Positions 49,522 to 57,247 of a DNA stretch of 64,000 nucleotides are shown piece after piece (positions within the stretch are counted from its first letter, which is position 1; each line of letters starts with the position of its first letter). The notes under the pieces are model-generated. The model saw only the letters and a list, made by a program, of their open reading frames with translations. It searched no databases and was not told the origin of the DNA. Where the stretch lies: the NCBI GenBank assembly GCA_017536625.1, contig JAFXGY010000043.1, forward strand, positions 1-64,000, read 5' to 3'. Source of the stretch: Oscillospiraceae bacterium. Lineage in GTDB: Bacteria > Bacillota > Clostridia > Oscillospirales > Ruminococcaceae. The position numbers and the translations under genes are program-made.

Positions 49522-51897
49522 TTATAATAATTCCACAGGGAATTTATTAATAAGTTTGGCCGCAAATCTTCGGATAAGATTTGCATCGATAACGTTTATT
49601 TTCCCGTTTCCGTCAACATCTCCGGCCGTAAGCTGACCCTCATCGAATGCGATGAGCTTTGCGGCATATCTTCGAAGAAGATTTGCATCGAGGACGTTGA
49701 TTTTTTCGTCACCGTTTGTATCGCCGTAAATTACGTCGATAACCTCAACGGCAGCGGGAACGAGTTCGATATCGATATCCTCATAACTTCCGGTCATGAA
49801 GATTATCTCTTCGTTCTGATCGAAAGAAATATAGGTTTTGGTAGGCTCGATACCTTCTTTAACCTTAAAGACGATATCGAGAATGGAGCCTTCTACATTA
49901 AGAGGGGAGAGCGCATCCCAAAGGAAATAGATTTTTCCTTCTTCTGCGGCATTTATGGTGTAATCATCGAGCATCGGCGAAGAAGTGGATTCCACTTCGA
50001 GGATGTTCGAATCATAGCTTACGGTAAACTGAATCATTTCCGCCCCGAGATTTTCCGGGATTTTTACGGAAACTGTGCCGGTTTTTCCGGCAGGGATCTT
50101 TGCGGAAGTTATTTCGACAATCTTTTTTTCCGGTTCATCGGGTTCTTCCGGTTCTTCCGGGTTTATCCAATTATGACGGATGGTTCTGTAACCCATGTGG
50201 TAAGGGGTTTCAAAGCCTTCGGCATCTTCCATGCAATAAAGAACAACATTTTCCGTGAAAGAACTTTCATAGGTATCCGCCGGGAACATTTCCGGTGCAT
50301 CGCCTTCGAAATAAACCGCTTCGAGCCCTTCGCACCAAAGTGCGGAATCACCGATTCTTGTGATGCCTTCATGGATTTCGGCAATTTTAAGGCTGTCCTG
50401 CTCATAAAAAGCGTAATCCGGAATTTCGGTCTTCCATGAATATTCAATATCGCAATTTCTGCCAACGGGACCCAAGGTTTCGAGATTCGAATCCGGGAAA
50501 AGAGGATATCCCATCTCCGCAAGGCTTTCGGGAAGAATTACTTTTCGGATATTTTCAAAGCCATAAAAGCCTCCGACCATTCCGACTATGCCTTCTTCTA
50601 TTACAACCTTATTAATATGTTCGTGATATCTGCCCCAGGGAGCAGTGGTTACTCCGGGAATGATTTCTATTCCGGTCAGCCAATAGCTGTAATATCCGTA
50701 TCCTTCGCCGCCGATGGTCAGAGTGCCTTCCCTATCGACCTTCCAGGTGATGGTTGTTTCGCCGGAAATATCATCGAAGGTTTTTCCTCCATCAATATAG
50801 TCAGGATCGGTTTTTATAGCGTAATCGGAAAGAGAAGAATCGCTTTCGCTTATTTCGAGCCACATGCCGAGATCCGGATCCGCAAGAGTGTAATCAACAT
50901 CTATGCGCTTTATAATCTCGCTGCAGTCTTTGATTATATAATAAGAAACTAAATCCTCATCGCTCTTGCCGAAAATATCGCGAAGCTCTCCATAGCTGTA
51001 TCCGGTATCGAAACTTATGCTGTAATTGCCCTTTATTTTGGTTTTATCGAAGAAATTTACGACATAAACCGGTTCATCAAGCTTTCCGCCGTCATCGCCG
51101 AATTCCATCAGATAAAAGAACGAAAAGAAATTTATGCCCTTCTGGCCGGACATAACTTTTTCTATCTCGACCATATAGGAATAATTTTCAATCGCCATGA
51201 AAAAGCCGCGGCCGGTCAATCTCGAAAAACCTTCGTCATTCACCGCAAAGGCATATTCCATTTCTACTTTTATTCCTTCGGTTTCGTAATAATAAGAAGA
51301 AATTCCTGTTTTTCCGGCAACAAAGCCCTGAACCGTGCCGGAACCCATATTTTCATCAATAACGTCCGGGTCGATTATCGGAACATCCACGATAATCGTA
51401 ATGGTTGCGCTTTGGCTTTCATTATCGGGGTTATAAACGGTGAGGGAACATTCTTTATATTCCGCGGTTCTGTTGGCATCAAGGCCGACGCTTATATAAA
51501 TATTCCAATCGCCGCCGACAGGTTCCCAGGGTTCCTCATCGCTGATGTAATATCCTTCAGCTTCATAGATAAGGTCTCCGGAAGTTTTGAATCTGACACC
51601 TTCCACGCTTTCATCAAAGGCAAAGGCGATGTTACAATATGCGCCGTACATCCATGCATCATCCGGAGCAAACAGCACTACATCACCGTCGCTGAAATTG
51701 TGGATATAGTCAAAATACCAGATTTCTTCCTCTTCGCTGTTTGTTACTTTGGCTTCGTAACTTTCTTCGCGGGAAATCGTTTTTATTTCATCGGTTTTAA
51801 TCGGTTTCGAAACTTCAGCTTTCTCTGCAGCAAAGGAATTTATCCCCATGGAGAGAAGCAGCGAAACCGCAAGGAAAAAGCAAAGCAGCTTTTTCAT
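49522..51897 (-). CDS. Secreted protein: unknown domain, LRR block, cohesin-like domain, dockerin
   Basis: A 791-residue secreted protein. Signal peptide 1-23; an N-terminal beta-rich region (about 55-170); an unknown region (about 190-365) that matches one in the protein at 38756 (SGQKGINF, NYSISFDTGYSYGELRD, VSYYIIKD, SDSSLSDYAI); a short LRR block with cap (WKVDREGTLTIGGEG); a cohesin-like domain (about 590-725, IQFTVSYDSN, KIYFLWDALSPL); and a C-terminal dockerin (GDTNGDEKINVLDAN, GDVDGNGKINVIDAN). It is the second gene of a three-gene operon with the two anchored cohesin proteins. Confidence 0.87.
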   Translation of the reverse strand: MKKLLCFFLAVSLLLSMGINSFAAEKAEVSKPIKTDEIKTISREESYEAKVTNSEEEEIWYFDYIHNFSDGDVVLFAPDDAWMYGAYCNIAFAFDESVEGVRFKTSGDLIYEAEGYYISDEEPWEPVGGDWNIYISVGLDANRTAEYKECSLTVYNPDNESQSATITIIVDVPIIDPDVIDENMGSGTVQGFVAGKTGISSYYYETEGIKVEMEYAFAVNDEGFSRLTGRGFFMAIENYSYMVEIEKVMSGQKGINFFSFFYLMEFGDDGGKLDEPVYVVNFFDKTKIKGNYSISFDTGYSYGELRDIFGKSDEDLVSYYIIKDCSEIIKRIDVDYTLADPDLGMWLEISESDSSLSDYAIKTDPDYIDGGKTFDDISGETTITWKVDREGTLTIGGEGYGYYSYWLTGIEIIPGVTTAPWGRYHEHINKVVIEEGIVGMVGGFYGFENIRKVILPESLAEMGYPLFPDSNLETLGPVGRNCDIEYSWKTEIPDYAFYEQDSLKIAEIHEGITRIGDSALWCEGLEAVYFEGDAPEMFPADTYESSFTENVVLYCMEDAEGFETPYHMGYRTIRHNWINPEEPEEPDEPEKKIVEITSAKIPAGKTGTVSVKIPENLGAEMIQFTVSYDSNILEVESTSSPMLDDYTINAAEEGKIYFLWDALSPLNVEGSILDIVFKVKEGIEPTKTYISFDQNEEIIFMTGSYEDIDIELVPAAVEVIDVIYGDTNGDEKINVLDANLLRRYAAKLIAFDEGQLTAGDVDGNGKINVIDANLIRRFAAKLINKFPVELL

Positions 51898-51917
51898 TTC
51901 TTCGCCCCCGATCGAAA

Positions 51918-52922
51918 TTATTTTTTATTTGCTTTTATTTTGGAAACAAGAACAACGACTACTGCGGCAACTCCTGCGCCAAGGGCTATGATAAGAATCC
52001 ATGCCCATGCTGGAACGCCTTCTTCTTTCTCCTGACGGGGAGAATCCACATTGAGGACATTACCGCTTCCCTCTTCATCTTCGGAAGGAAGTTCGCCGGT
52101 TACGGTTACGATGCAGGTTGCTTCTTCAAGTCCGTCTTCGGTCATAACGGTTACGGTTGCTTTTCCGGGGCCGACGGGAATGATTTTTCCGTTTTCGACT
52201 TTAAGTACGTTTTCGTCGCTGCTGAACCAGAAAAGTTCTTTATCGGAACCGGAAACTTTGAGTTCGGCTTCTTCGCTGATATCAACGGAAAGCTGGGTTT
52301 TATCAATTTCGATTCCGTTGGAATATCCTTCATCGGGGGTGTTATCCGGAACTTTGTCCTTTCCGGGTTTGTTTTCTTTTTCGGGTTCTTCTTTTGAAGA
52401 ATTATCCGCGCTGGAAGAATCTCCGGAAGGAACGTTGCTGCTTGGAACGTCACCGGTTACGACTTCGAGATCGCCTTTGATTTTTCCGATTTCTTCAAAA
52501 TTTTCATTTGCAACAATGAATTCTTCGGTTTCATCATCAATGCGGATAGAAGTGGTTTTGTTGCTGACCTTCGGGGTGAATTCGATTCGAAGAACCGTTC
52601 CTCCGTCTTTCAGTGGAGAAAGGGCATCCCATATAAAATAGATTTTTCCTTCTTCTGCAGCATTTATTGTGGGAGCGGTGCTCGCGGAAAAAGCATTGCC
52701 GGAAACGACAGAAACACAGTCCAGAACAGAACTGTCATAGGCAACACAGAACTGGAGCATACAGGGATCTCCCTTTTTGGAAAGATCGACATCGACGATG
52801 ATTTTTTCACCATCGGAAGAATATTTATTGAGCGAAACTTCCGTTGTTTCTGCGGCGAATGCAGTTACAGAGAAGCTGAGAATCATTACAAGAGCCAAAA
52901 AAATCGATACAAACTTTTTCAT
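51918..52922 (-). CDS. Membrane-anchored cohesin-like protein with BIG_2 domain
   Basis: A 334-residue surface protein. Signal peptide 1-23; a cohesin-like domain at about 26-155 (MLQFCVAYDSSVLDC, KIYFIWDALSPL); a Ser/Pro/Lys-rich linker (about 160-205); a BIG_2-type immunoglobulin domain (about 207-285, LSVDISEEAELKVSG, VGPGKATVTV); a second linker; and one C-terminal membrane helix (about 303-325) with the tail KIKANKK. No sortase motif, so it is held by the helix. This architecture resembles anchoring scaffoldins. It is the first gene of the cohesin operon, with a consensus promoter. Confidence 0.88.
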   Translation of the reverse strand: MKKFVSIFLALVMILSFSVTAFAAETTEVSLNKYSSDGEKIIVDVDLSKKGDPCMLQFCVAYDSSVLDCVSVVSGNAFSASTAPTINAAEEGKIYFIWDALSPLKDGGTVLRIEFTPKVSNKTTSIRIDDETEEFIVANENFEEIGKIKGDLEVVTGDVPSSNVPSGDSSSADNSSKEEPEKENKPGKDKVPDNTPDEGYSNGIEIDKTQLSVDISEEAELKVSGSDKELFWFSSDENVLKVENGKIIPVGPGKATVTVMTEDGLEEATCIVTVTGELPSEDEEGSGNVLNVDSPRQEKEEGVPAWAWILIIALGAGVAAVVVVLVSKIKANKK

Positions 52923-52972
52923 TTTTTCTCCCTTAAAATTAAATAAATATTACCACATAAATATACAATATT

Positions 52973-53001
52973 ATTATATTACTCTAATCTTCGATTGTCA
53001 A
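52973..53001 (-). promoter_or_regulatory. Promoter of the cohesin operon
   Basis: TTGACA (52996-53001), a 17-base spacer and TATAAT (52973-52978): a full consensus sigma-A promoter on the minus strand, suggesting strong expression of the two anchored cohesin proteins. Confidence 0.85.
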
Positions 53002-53107
53002 TAAATTAAGGTCTATTATAATATAAAAGAATAAATATTTTTCCCCTCTTTTTTCTCAAAAAAGATTTAAACAACAAAACCCTATGCTGGCTGCATATGG
53101 GCAAAAT

Positions 53108-53146
53108 AAAAAGCAGATTTTCCTTTTCGGGAAAATCTGCTTTTCT
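53108..53146. terminator. Bidirectional terminator after the amidohydrolase gene
   Basis: A 14-bp stem AAAGCAGATTTTCC / GGAAAATCTGCTTT with flanking A and T runs touches the stop codon of the amidohydrolase gene. Confidence 0.88.
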
Positions 53147-53940
53147 CAAAATCCGTATGCTTTTGCGAAATTTTCATAAAGAATTTTTCTGTTATCCTCT
53201 TCCGAAAGACCAAGTTCAAAGAAGAGTTTCAGTTCTTCTTTGTGGTCCCACATGGGAAAATCCGTTCCCCAGAAGAAGCTTTCGATTCCATAACGGTCGA
53301 AAAATTTAAAGATAAGCTCCTTTGTCATAAAATGCATGGAGCTTGAAATATCGAAATAAAGAGTACCGGGTTTATAGACCTCAAGGGCAGATTCCCATCT
53401 TCTGTATCCGCCAAAATGGGCGCCAATAAGCTTCAGTCCCGGAACTTCATCAAGCACTTTTGCCATTCTTTCCGGCTGGGAATATTCATATCTGTCGTCG
53501 CCAAGATGGACTATAAGCCACATATCGTTATCGCGAACGGCTTTAAACATCGGAAGAGCTTCGGGGTCGTCAATATAAAATTTCTGAAAATCCGGATGGA
53601 GCTTCACCCCGGTAATACCCATTTCCTTCATTCTTTTAATTTCTTCATCGATGTTTTCGAATCCGGGGTGAAGAGTTCCGAAACCGATAAATTCCGGGTG
53701 TTTTGCGCATTCCCCCGCAATAAAATTATTGATTATCGGAACCTGCTGCGGGATAGTCGCTGCGGAGCAGACCACAAATTTTTCGATTCCTGCTTTCTTC
53801 CCCGCCGCAACAAGTTCATCCCCCGTTCCGAGATGCTGCATATCGATATCATAAAATTCGCCGATGGCATCCGTTGCCTTGCTTACGATTTTTTCCGGAT
53901 ATATATGGTTATGCACGTCAATTATTCTGTAATCAGGCAT
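53146..53940 (-). CDS. Amidohydrolase_2 family metal-dependent hydrolase
   Basis: A 264-residue TIM-barrel protein. The metal motif DVHNHIYP lies at residues 8-15, KLHPDFQKF near 122, HLGDD near 150, GAHFGG near 179 and WGTDFPMWD near 226, which fits the Amidohydro_2 family (decarboxylases and hydrolases such as ACMSD-like enzymes). The substrate is unknown. It has its own promoter and terminator and separates the dockerin locus from the eut operon. Confidence 0.85.
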   Translation of the reverse strand: MPDYRIIDVHNHIYPEKIVSKATDAIGEFYDIDMQHLGTGDELVAAGKKAGIEKFVVCSAATIPQQVPIINNFIAGECAKHPEFIGFGTLHPGFENIDEEIKRMKEMGITGVKLHPDFQKFYIDDPEALPMFKAVRDNDMWLIVHLGDDRYEYSQPERMAKVLDEVPGLKLIGAHFGGYRRWESALEVYKPGTLYFDISSSMHFMTKELIFKFFDRYGIESFFWGTDFPMWDHKEELKLFFELGLSEEDNRKILYENFAKAYGF

Positions 53941-53974
53941 GATTTCGCCTCGCTTTGTTAAAAAATCTTCATTT

Positions 53975-54003
53975 ATTTTAGCACAAAACTCTTTTTATGA
54001 CAA
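53975..54003 (-). promoter_or_regulatory. Promoter of the amidohydrolase gene
   Basis: TTGTCA (53998-54003), a 17-base spacer and TAAAAT (53975-53980) on the minus strand. Confidence 0.75.
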
Positions 54004-54026
54004 TATGGCCTTATTTTTTTGCAACA

Positions 54027-54054
54027 AAAAAACACCGCCTAAGCGGTGTTTTTT
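54027..54054 (-). terminator. Terminator of the eut operon
   Basis: A 12-bp stem AAAAAACACCGC / GCGGTGTTTTTT with a CTAA loop lies 15 bases after eutQ. Confidence 0.9.
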
Positions 54055-54069
54055 AAATCAATAATTAAA

Positions 54070-54525
54070 TTACTGATTTGCCCAGTCTGCAGGATAGGTT
54101 ACATAGATGAATCTTACGTAATCAGGGGTGGAGAAATGAATGCTGGTGCCTTTAGGGATATAGGTCATATCGCCTGCATGTGCAGTTACGTTGCCAGCTT
54201 CGGATTTGAGTACGATGGTACCGTCGATGATGTATTCAACTTCATCATAGTTAAGGGTCCAGGGGAACTCTGCTCCTGCTTTCATTTCCATTACGCCAGC
54301 GCCAAGACGAGGAGATTCTTCAAGAGAAAGAACGTCGGTTGCAAAAGTTTTGTCCTGTGCATCGCCGATTTCGAAGGGGAAAGGCTCGCACTCAACAGTT
54401 GCAGTTTTGATGCTCATCATGCCGTTGGAAAGTACGTTTCTTTCGAAAGGTACAGCGTCTTCTTCTTTCATGTTTGCGCAGACTTTGGCGACAATCTCTT
54501 TAATCAGTTCTTCACTGATATTCAT
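54070..54525 (-). CDS. eutQ: EutQ cupin protein (putative acetate kinase)
   Basis: A 151-residue cupin. EutQ of Salmonella has acetate kinase activity and helps microcompartment assembly. The N-terminal helix (ISEELIKEIVAKVCANMK, residues 3-20) is amphipathic and looks like an encapsulation peptide. The cupin part follows (SPRLGAGVMEMKAGAEFPW, VEYIIDGTIVL, AGDMTYIPKGTSIHF). The length is shorter than Salmonella EutQ (229) because the N-terminal region is short. AAGGAGG precedes ATG. It is the last gene of the operon. Confidence 0.92.
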   Translation of the reverse strand: MNISEELIKEIVAKVCANMKEEDAVPFERNVLSNGMMSIKTATVECEPFPFEIGDAQDKTFATDVLSLEESPRLGAGVMEMKAGAEFPWTLNYDEVEYIIDGTIVLKSEAGNVTAHAGDMTYIPKGTSIHFSTPDYVRFIYVTYPADWANQ

Positions 54526-54588
54526 TGATATGCGCCTCCTTCTGTATAAGAATAAGGGCTCAATGGAGAGCCATAAATAGCTTTAAGA

Positions 54589-54617
54589 GGAGCGCCTATC
54601 GCGGCAATAGGCGCTCC
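54589..54617 (-). other. Hairpin between eutH and eutQ
   Basis: An 11-bp stem GGAGCGCCTAT / ATAGGCGCTCC. No T-run follows on the minus strand, so it may protect or process the mRNA between eutH and eutQ rather than end it. Confidence 0.6.
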
Positions 54618-54656
54618 CAAAAGGTAGCATTGAAAAACAACTAATATTTAAATTAA

Positions 54657-55913
54657 TTATTTGTCAGCGCCGGGGATTTTTGCGAGAAGTGCAGGAGCCA
54701 TGAACTGACCGAGAACTACTGCAAGAACACCAGCTACGAGTTTACCAACGATCATCGGGCCGATCATTTCAGCGTTGTTACCAGCGCAGAAGCCGAGGTG
54801 GTCGCCGAATACGAATGCTGCAGAAACAGCAAATGCGCAGTTGAGGAGTTTTGCTTTCGGGTTCATGTCTTTGAGGATGTTGAACATTGCGATGTTGTTA
54901 GCAAGGGTTGCAACAAGACCTGCAGAACCTGCAGCGTTCATGCCGAGCATTGCGCCGAGTTTTTCGAGAGCTTTACCGAATTTGTCGGTGATGAATTTTA
55001 CCATGGGGTATGCGCCAGCGAGAACGATAGCGATGTTACCGCAGGTAAGAAGACCAGATGCAAGGCCGGAAGTACCAGCGTCGTATGCGTTAACAGCACC
55101 GGTTCTGGTTACGTCAACCATGTCGCTGAAGAGCGGGAAGAGGATACCAGTGTTGGTTTCGAAGATTGCGATAGCGGTCATAGCAGTGATGAAAATGGTG
55201 ATGCCGGTACCGAATTTGTCGAAGCCTTTCATCATTGCAGAAGGTGCGAACCAAAGGCCAGCAGCGATAGCAGCAGCGATGATAACAACGGGGATCATGT
55301 TGATGAGGATTTCACCAACGGAGAGTTTGTAAGAGGTCATTGCGTTCATGCAGAAACCACCAGCAATGCAGCCTACGGGGATGGTTACAACACCAACGAG
55401 AGTACCTGCGCCGAGGTAGGATCTGTCTTCGGGAGCGATGATACCAAGAGCTACAGGGATGGTGAATACGATGGTCGGGCCCATCATGGTGCCGAGGATA
55501 AGACCAGCGTAGTTACCGATTGCTTCGTTAGCAGCCATTGCCATAGCGAGAGGATAACCGCCCATGTCGCAAGCGAGAAGGGTGGTAGCAAACATGGAAG
55601 CATCTGCGCCAACAAGGCCGTAGATAGGTCCAACGATGGGGTTAAGAACAAGAGCAAGGATAGGAGCTACTGCTACTACACCAGCCATGGAAACTGCGAG
55701 CGGGCCCATGCAGTTGAGGCCTTCTTCCCACTGTTCGCCATAACCAAATTTGTTACCCATAATTTTGTCAATTGCGCCCCAGAGCATGAAGAGCATCATG
55801 ATCATAACAACAACAGAGTTGATTGCAAGGCCATCAACCCAAGCAGAAACGGACTGACCGAAAAGCGGAAGAGTTTCGTTCCATGCTGCAACGAGTTCAG
55901 AGAAATCGAACAT
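54657..55913 (-). CDS. eutH: Ethanolamine transporter EutH
   Basis: A 418-residue polytopic permease with about 10-11 membrane helices, the EutH family pattern (MGNKFGYGEQWEEGLNCMG, DMGGYPLAMAMA, FGDHLGFCAGNN). It imports ethanolamine, mainly when little diffuses in as the free base. AGGAGG precedes ATG. A 234-base leader separates it from eutN. Confidence 0.95.
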   Translation of the reverse strand: MFDFSELVAAWNETLPLFGQSVSAWVDGLAINSVVVMIMMLFMLWGAIDKIMGNKFGYGEQWEEGLNCMGPLAVSMAGVVAVAPILALVLNPIVGPIYGLVGADASMFATTLLACDMGGYPLAMAMAANEAIGNYAGLILGTMMGPTIVFTIPVALGIIAPEDRSYLGAGTLVGVVTIPVGCIAGGFCMNAMTSYKLSVGEILINMIPVVIIAAAIAAGLWFAPSAMMKGFDKFGTGITIFITAMTAIAIFETNTGILFPLFSDMVDVTRTGAVNAYDAGTSGLASGLLTCGNIAIVLAGAYPMVKFITDKFGKALEKLGAMLGMNAAGSAGLVATLANNIAMFNILKDMNPKAKLLNCAFAVSAAFVFGDHLGFCAGNNAEMIGPMIVGKLVAGVLAVVLGQFMAPALLAKIPGADK

Positions 55914-56002
55914 AATATTTTTCCTCCTAAAAGATTTAAGTTATATCTCAAACTATATTCATAAAAGGGAAAAATTTTTGGGCGAAAAACCAAACACGAA
56001 TC

Positions 56003-56050
56003 TTGTGCGGGATACTCCGAAAAAACGAAGGCCGCTTATCCTTTGCACAA
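56003..56050 (-). promoter_or_regulatory. Structured leader of eutH
   Basis: In the 234-base gap before eutH, the minus strand can fold into a long hairpin: TTGTGC/GCACAA, then GGATA/TATCC, then CTTCG/CGGAG around a T6 loop. Further upstream is CCTGTTTT/AAAACAGG (56099-56122) nested in CCTTGAA/TTCAAGG. A TATAAT at 56054-56059 may be an internal -10. I could not match the paired hairpins bound by EutV. Confidence 0.4.
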
Positions 56051-56147
56051 ATATGTATTATATTCGCCCGGGTTCTTCCCTTGAATGACAATAATGTACC
56101 TGTTTTTGAAACGGAAAACAGGATTTTTCAAGGTTCAGTTCCGAAAA

Positions 56148-56432
56148 TCAGAATTTTGTAAGATCGGAAAGAACGGTATCATCAATAACACCAACTATCG
56201 CGGCATCGATAGGCACGCTGGTTCCCACAGCATATCTTGCCGGGTTGCCGTTTACGATAAGGACTCTGTCGCCGATACCTGCGTCAACAACGTCGGCCGC
56301 GATATACGGTTCCCTTGTTACGTTGCCCTGCATCTTATAGTCAAGAGGGGCGACGATAAGAAGTTTGAGTCCTTCAAGTTTGGGTTCTTTTCTGGTTGCC
56401 CAAACGCTGCCTATTACTACGCCAATTCTCAT
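56148..56432 (-). CDS. eutN: Microcompartment vertex protein EutN
   Basis: A 94-residue EutN/CcmL pentamer that caps the vertices of the shell. Features: MRIGVVIGSVWATRKEPKLEG start, LIVAPLD, the AADVVDAGIGDRVLIVNG core and AIVGVID near the C-terminus. CGGAGG precedes ATG. Confidence 0.95.
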   Translation of the reverse strand: MRIGVVIGSVWATRKEPKLEGLKLLIVAPLDYKMQGNVTREPYIAADVVDAGIGDRVLIVNGNPARYAVGTSVPIDAAIVGVIDDTVLSDLTKF

Positions 56433-56454
56433 CAGGTAATACCTCCGTTAAATA

Positions 56455-57201
56455 TCAGAGAAGTTCGATGCCGAGCTCAAATGCGGTGTCTTTTGCGAGA
56501 TAAGTGATTACAGGCTTCTCGGGAAGCTGAATCTTTGTGTAGTGCTGTGCAGCAGCTGCTTTAATATCTCTTTCGGTTACGACACGTTTTTTGAGCACAA
56601 GAACGGAATCTGCGCTTTCTGCTTTGGGAGCAGGAGCGTCAGCTTCTTTTTCGACTTTTTCAGTCGGTGCTTTGGGTTCTTCAGCTACCGGTGCGGGAAC
56701 TTCCATTCCGTCGGTGAGGGCGGTTTTTACGTTCTCGCTCTCGACAAGCTCAACGCCGCTGTCGAGAAGGATCTGGAGATTTTTATAAATGTTATTATAC
56801 AGTGCTTTGGGTGCGGTTTCTGCATATTTGAGAATTTCAACGCACTCTTTAACCATAACCACGCGTTTACCCTTCAGGATCGCTTCGGCCGCAAGGGCAA
56901 GGAACTTATTGTCAGTGCAGCCGTTGGCGATCTTGAACAAATTGCTGTTAGTCATATCTCTGAGAACGACAACGTCGTAATCATCGACATTGACTTCGTA
57001 ATTCTGTGCAAGAGCACAATCAACTTTGCACAGCTCGCTTCCGTAGCTTTCTACGGAACAGTTTTCACCGCAGTGTTCTTCGGTAAGGACAAGGGCTTTT
57101 CTGGGTTCAACAACGGGTGCTGCTGCCGGAACAACGCCTTCTTTTTCAAGATAAGCTTTCACGGCACGAACCGCAAGCTCGATTAACAAATCCATATCCA
57201 T
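56455..57201 (-). CDS. Firmicutes eut-operon protein of unknown function
   Basis: A 248-residue protein found in this position in Gram-positive eut operons (annotated only as ethanolamine utilisation protein). The N-terminal MDMDLLIELAVRAVKAYLEK is an amphipathic helix like encapsulation peptides. The middle has six Cys in two groups (HCGENCSVESYGSELCKVDC and CTDN ... KECVEI); then a Pro/Ala/Glu-rich linker (about 165-195) and a C-terminal helix-rich part that begins KKRVVTERDIKAAAAQ. Function is unknown. ATG at 57201 follows GAAGGTG; the TTG at 57222 precedes it without support. Confidence 0.85.
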   Translation of the reverse strand: MDMDLLIELAVRAVKAYLEKEGVVPAAAPVVEPRKALVLTEEHCGENCSVESYGSELCKVDCALAQNYEVNVDDYDVVVLRDMTNSNLFKIANGCTDNKFLALAAEAILKGKRVVMVKECVEILKYAETAPKALYNNIYKNLQILLDSGVELVESENVKTALTDGMEVPAPVAEEPKAPTEKVEKEADAPAPKAESADSVLVLKKRVVTERDIKAAAAQHYTKIQLPEKPVITYLAKDTAFELGIELL

Positions 57202-57247
57202 AATTATCACCTTCTTTTTCAATGCATTTCCATTGGAAAAGATATGG

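Noticed and set aside
38756..52922. A classical cellulosome gene cluster
   Set aside because: Cohesins and dockerins are present, but no glycoside hydrolase, carbohydrate-binding module or multi-cohesin scaffoldin is visible, so the term would mislead.
54798..55964. A 388-codon plus-strand frame opposite eutH
   Set aside because: It mirrors the transporter gene, is rich in Ser, Asp and His as expected from an antisense of hydrophobic codons, and matches nothing.
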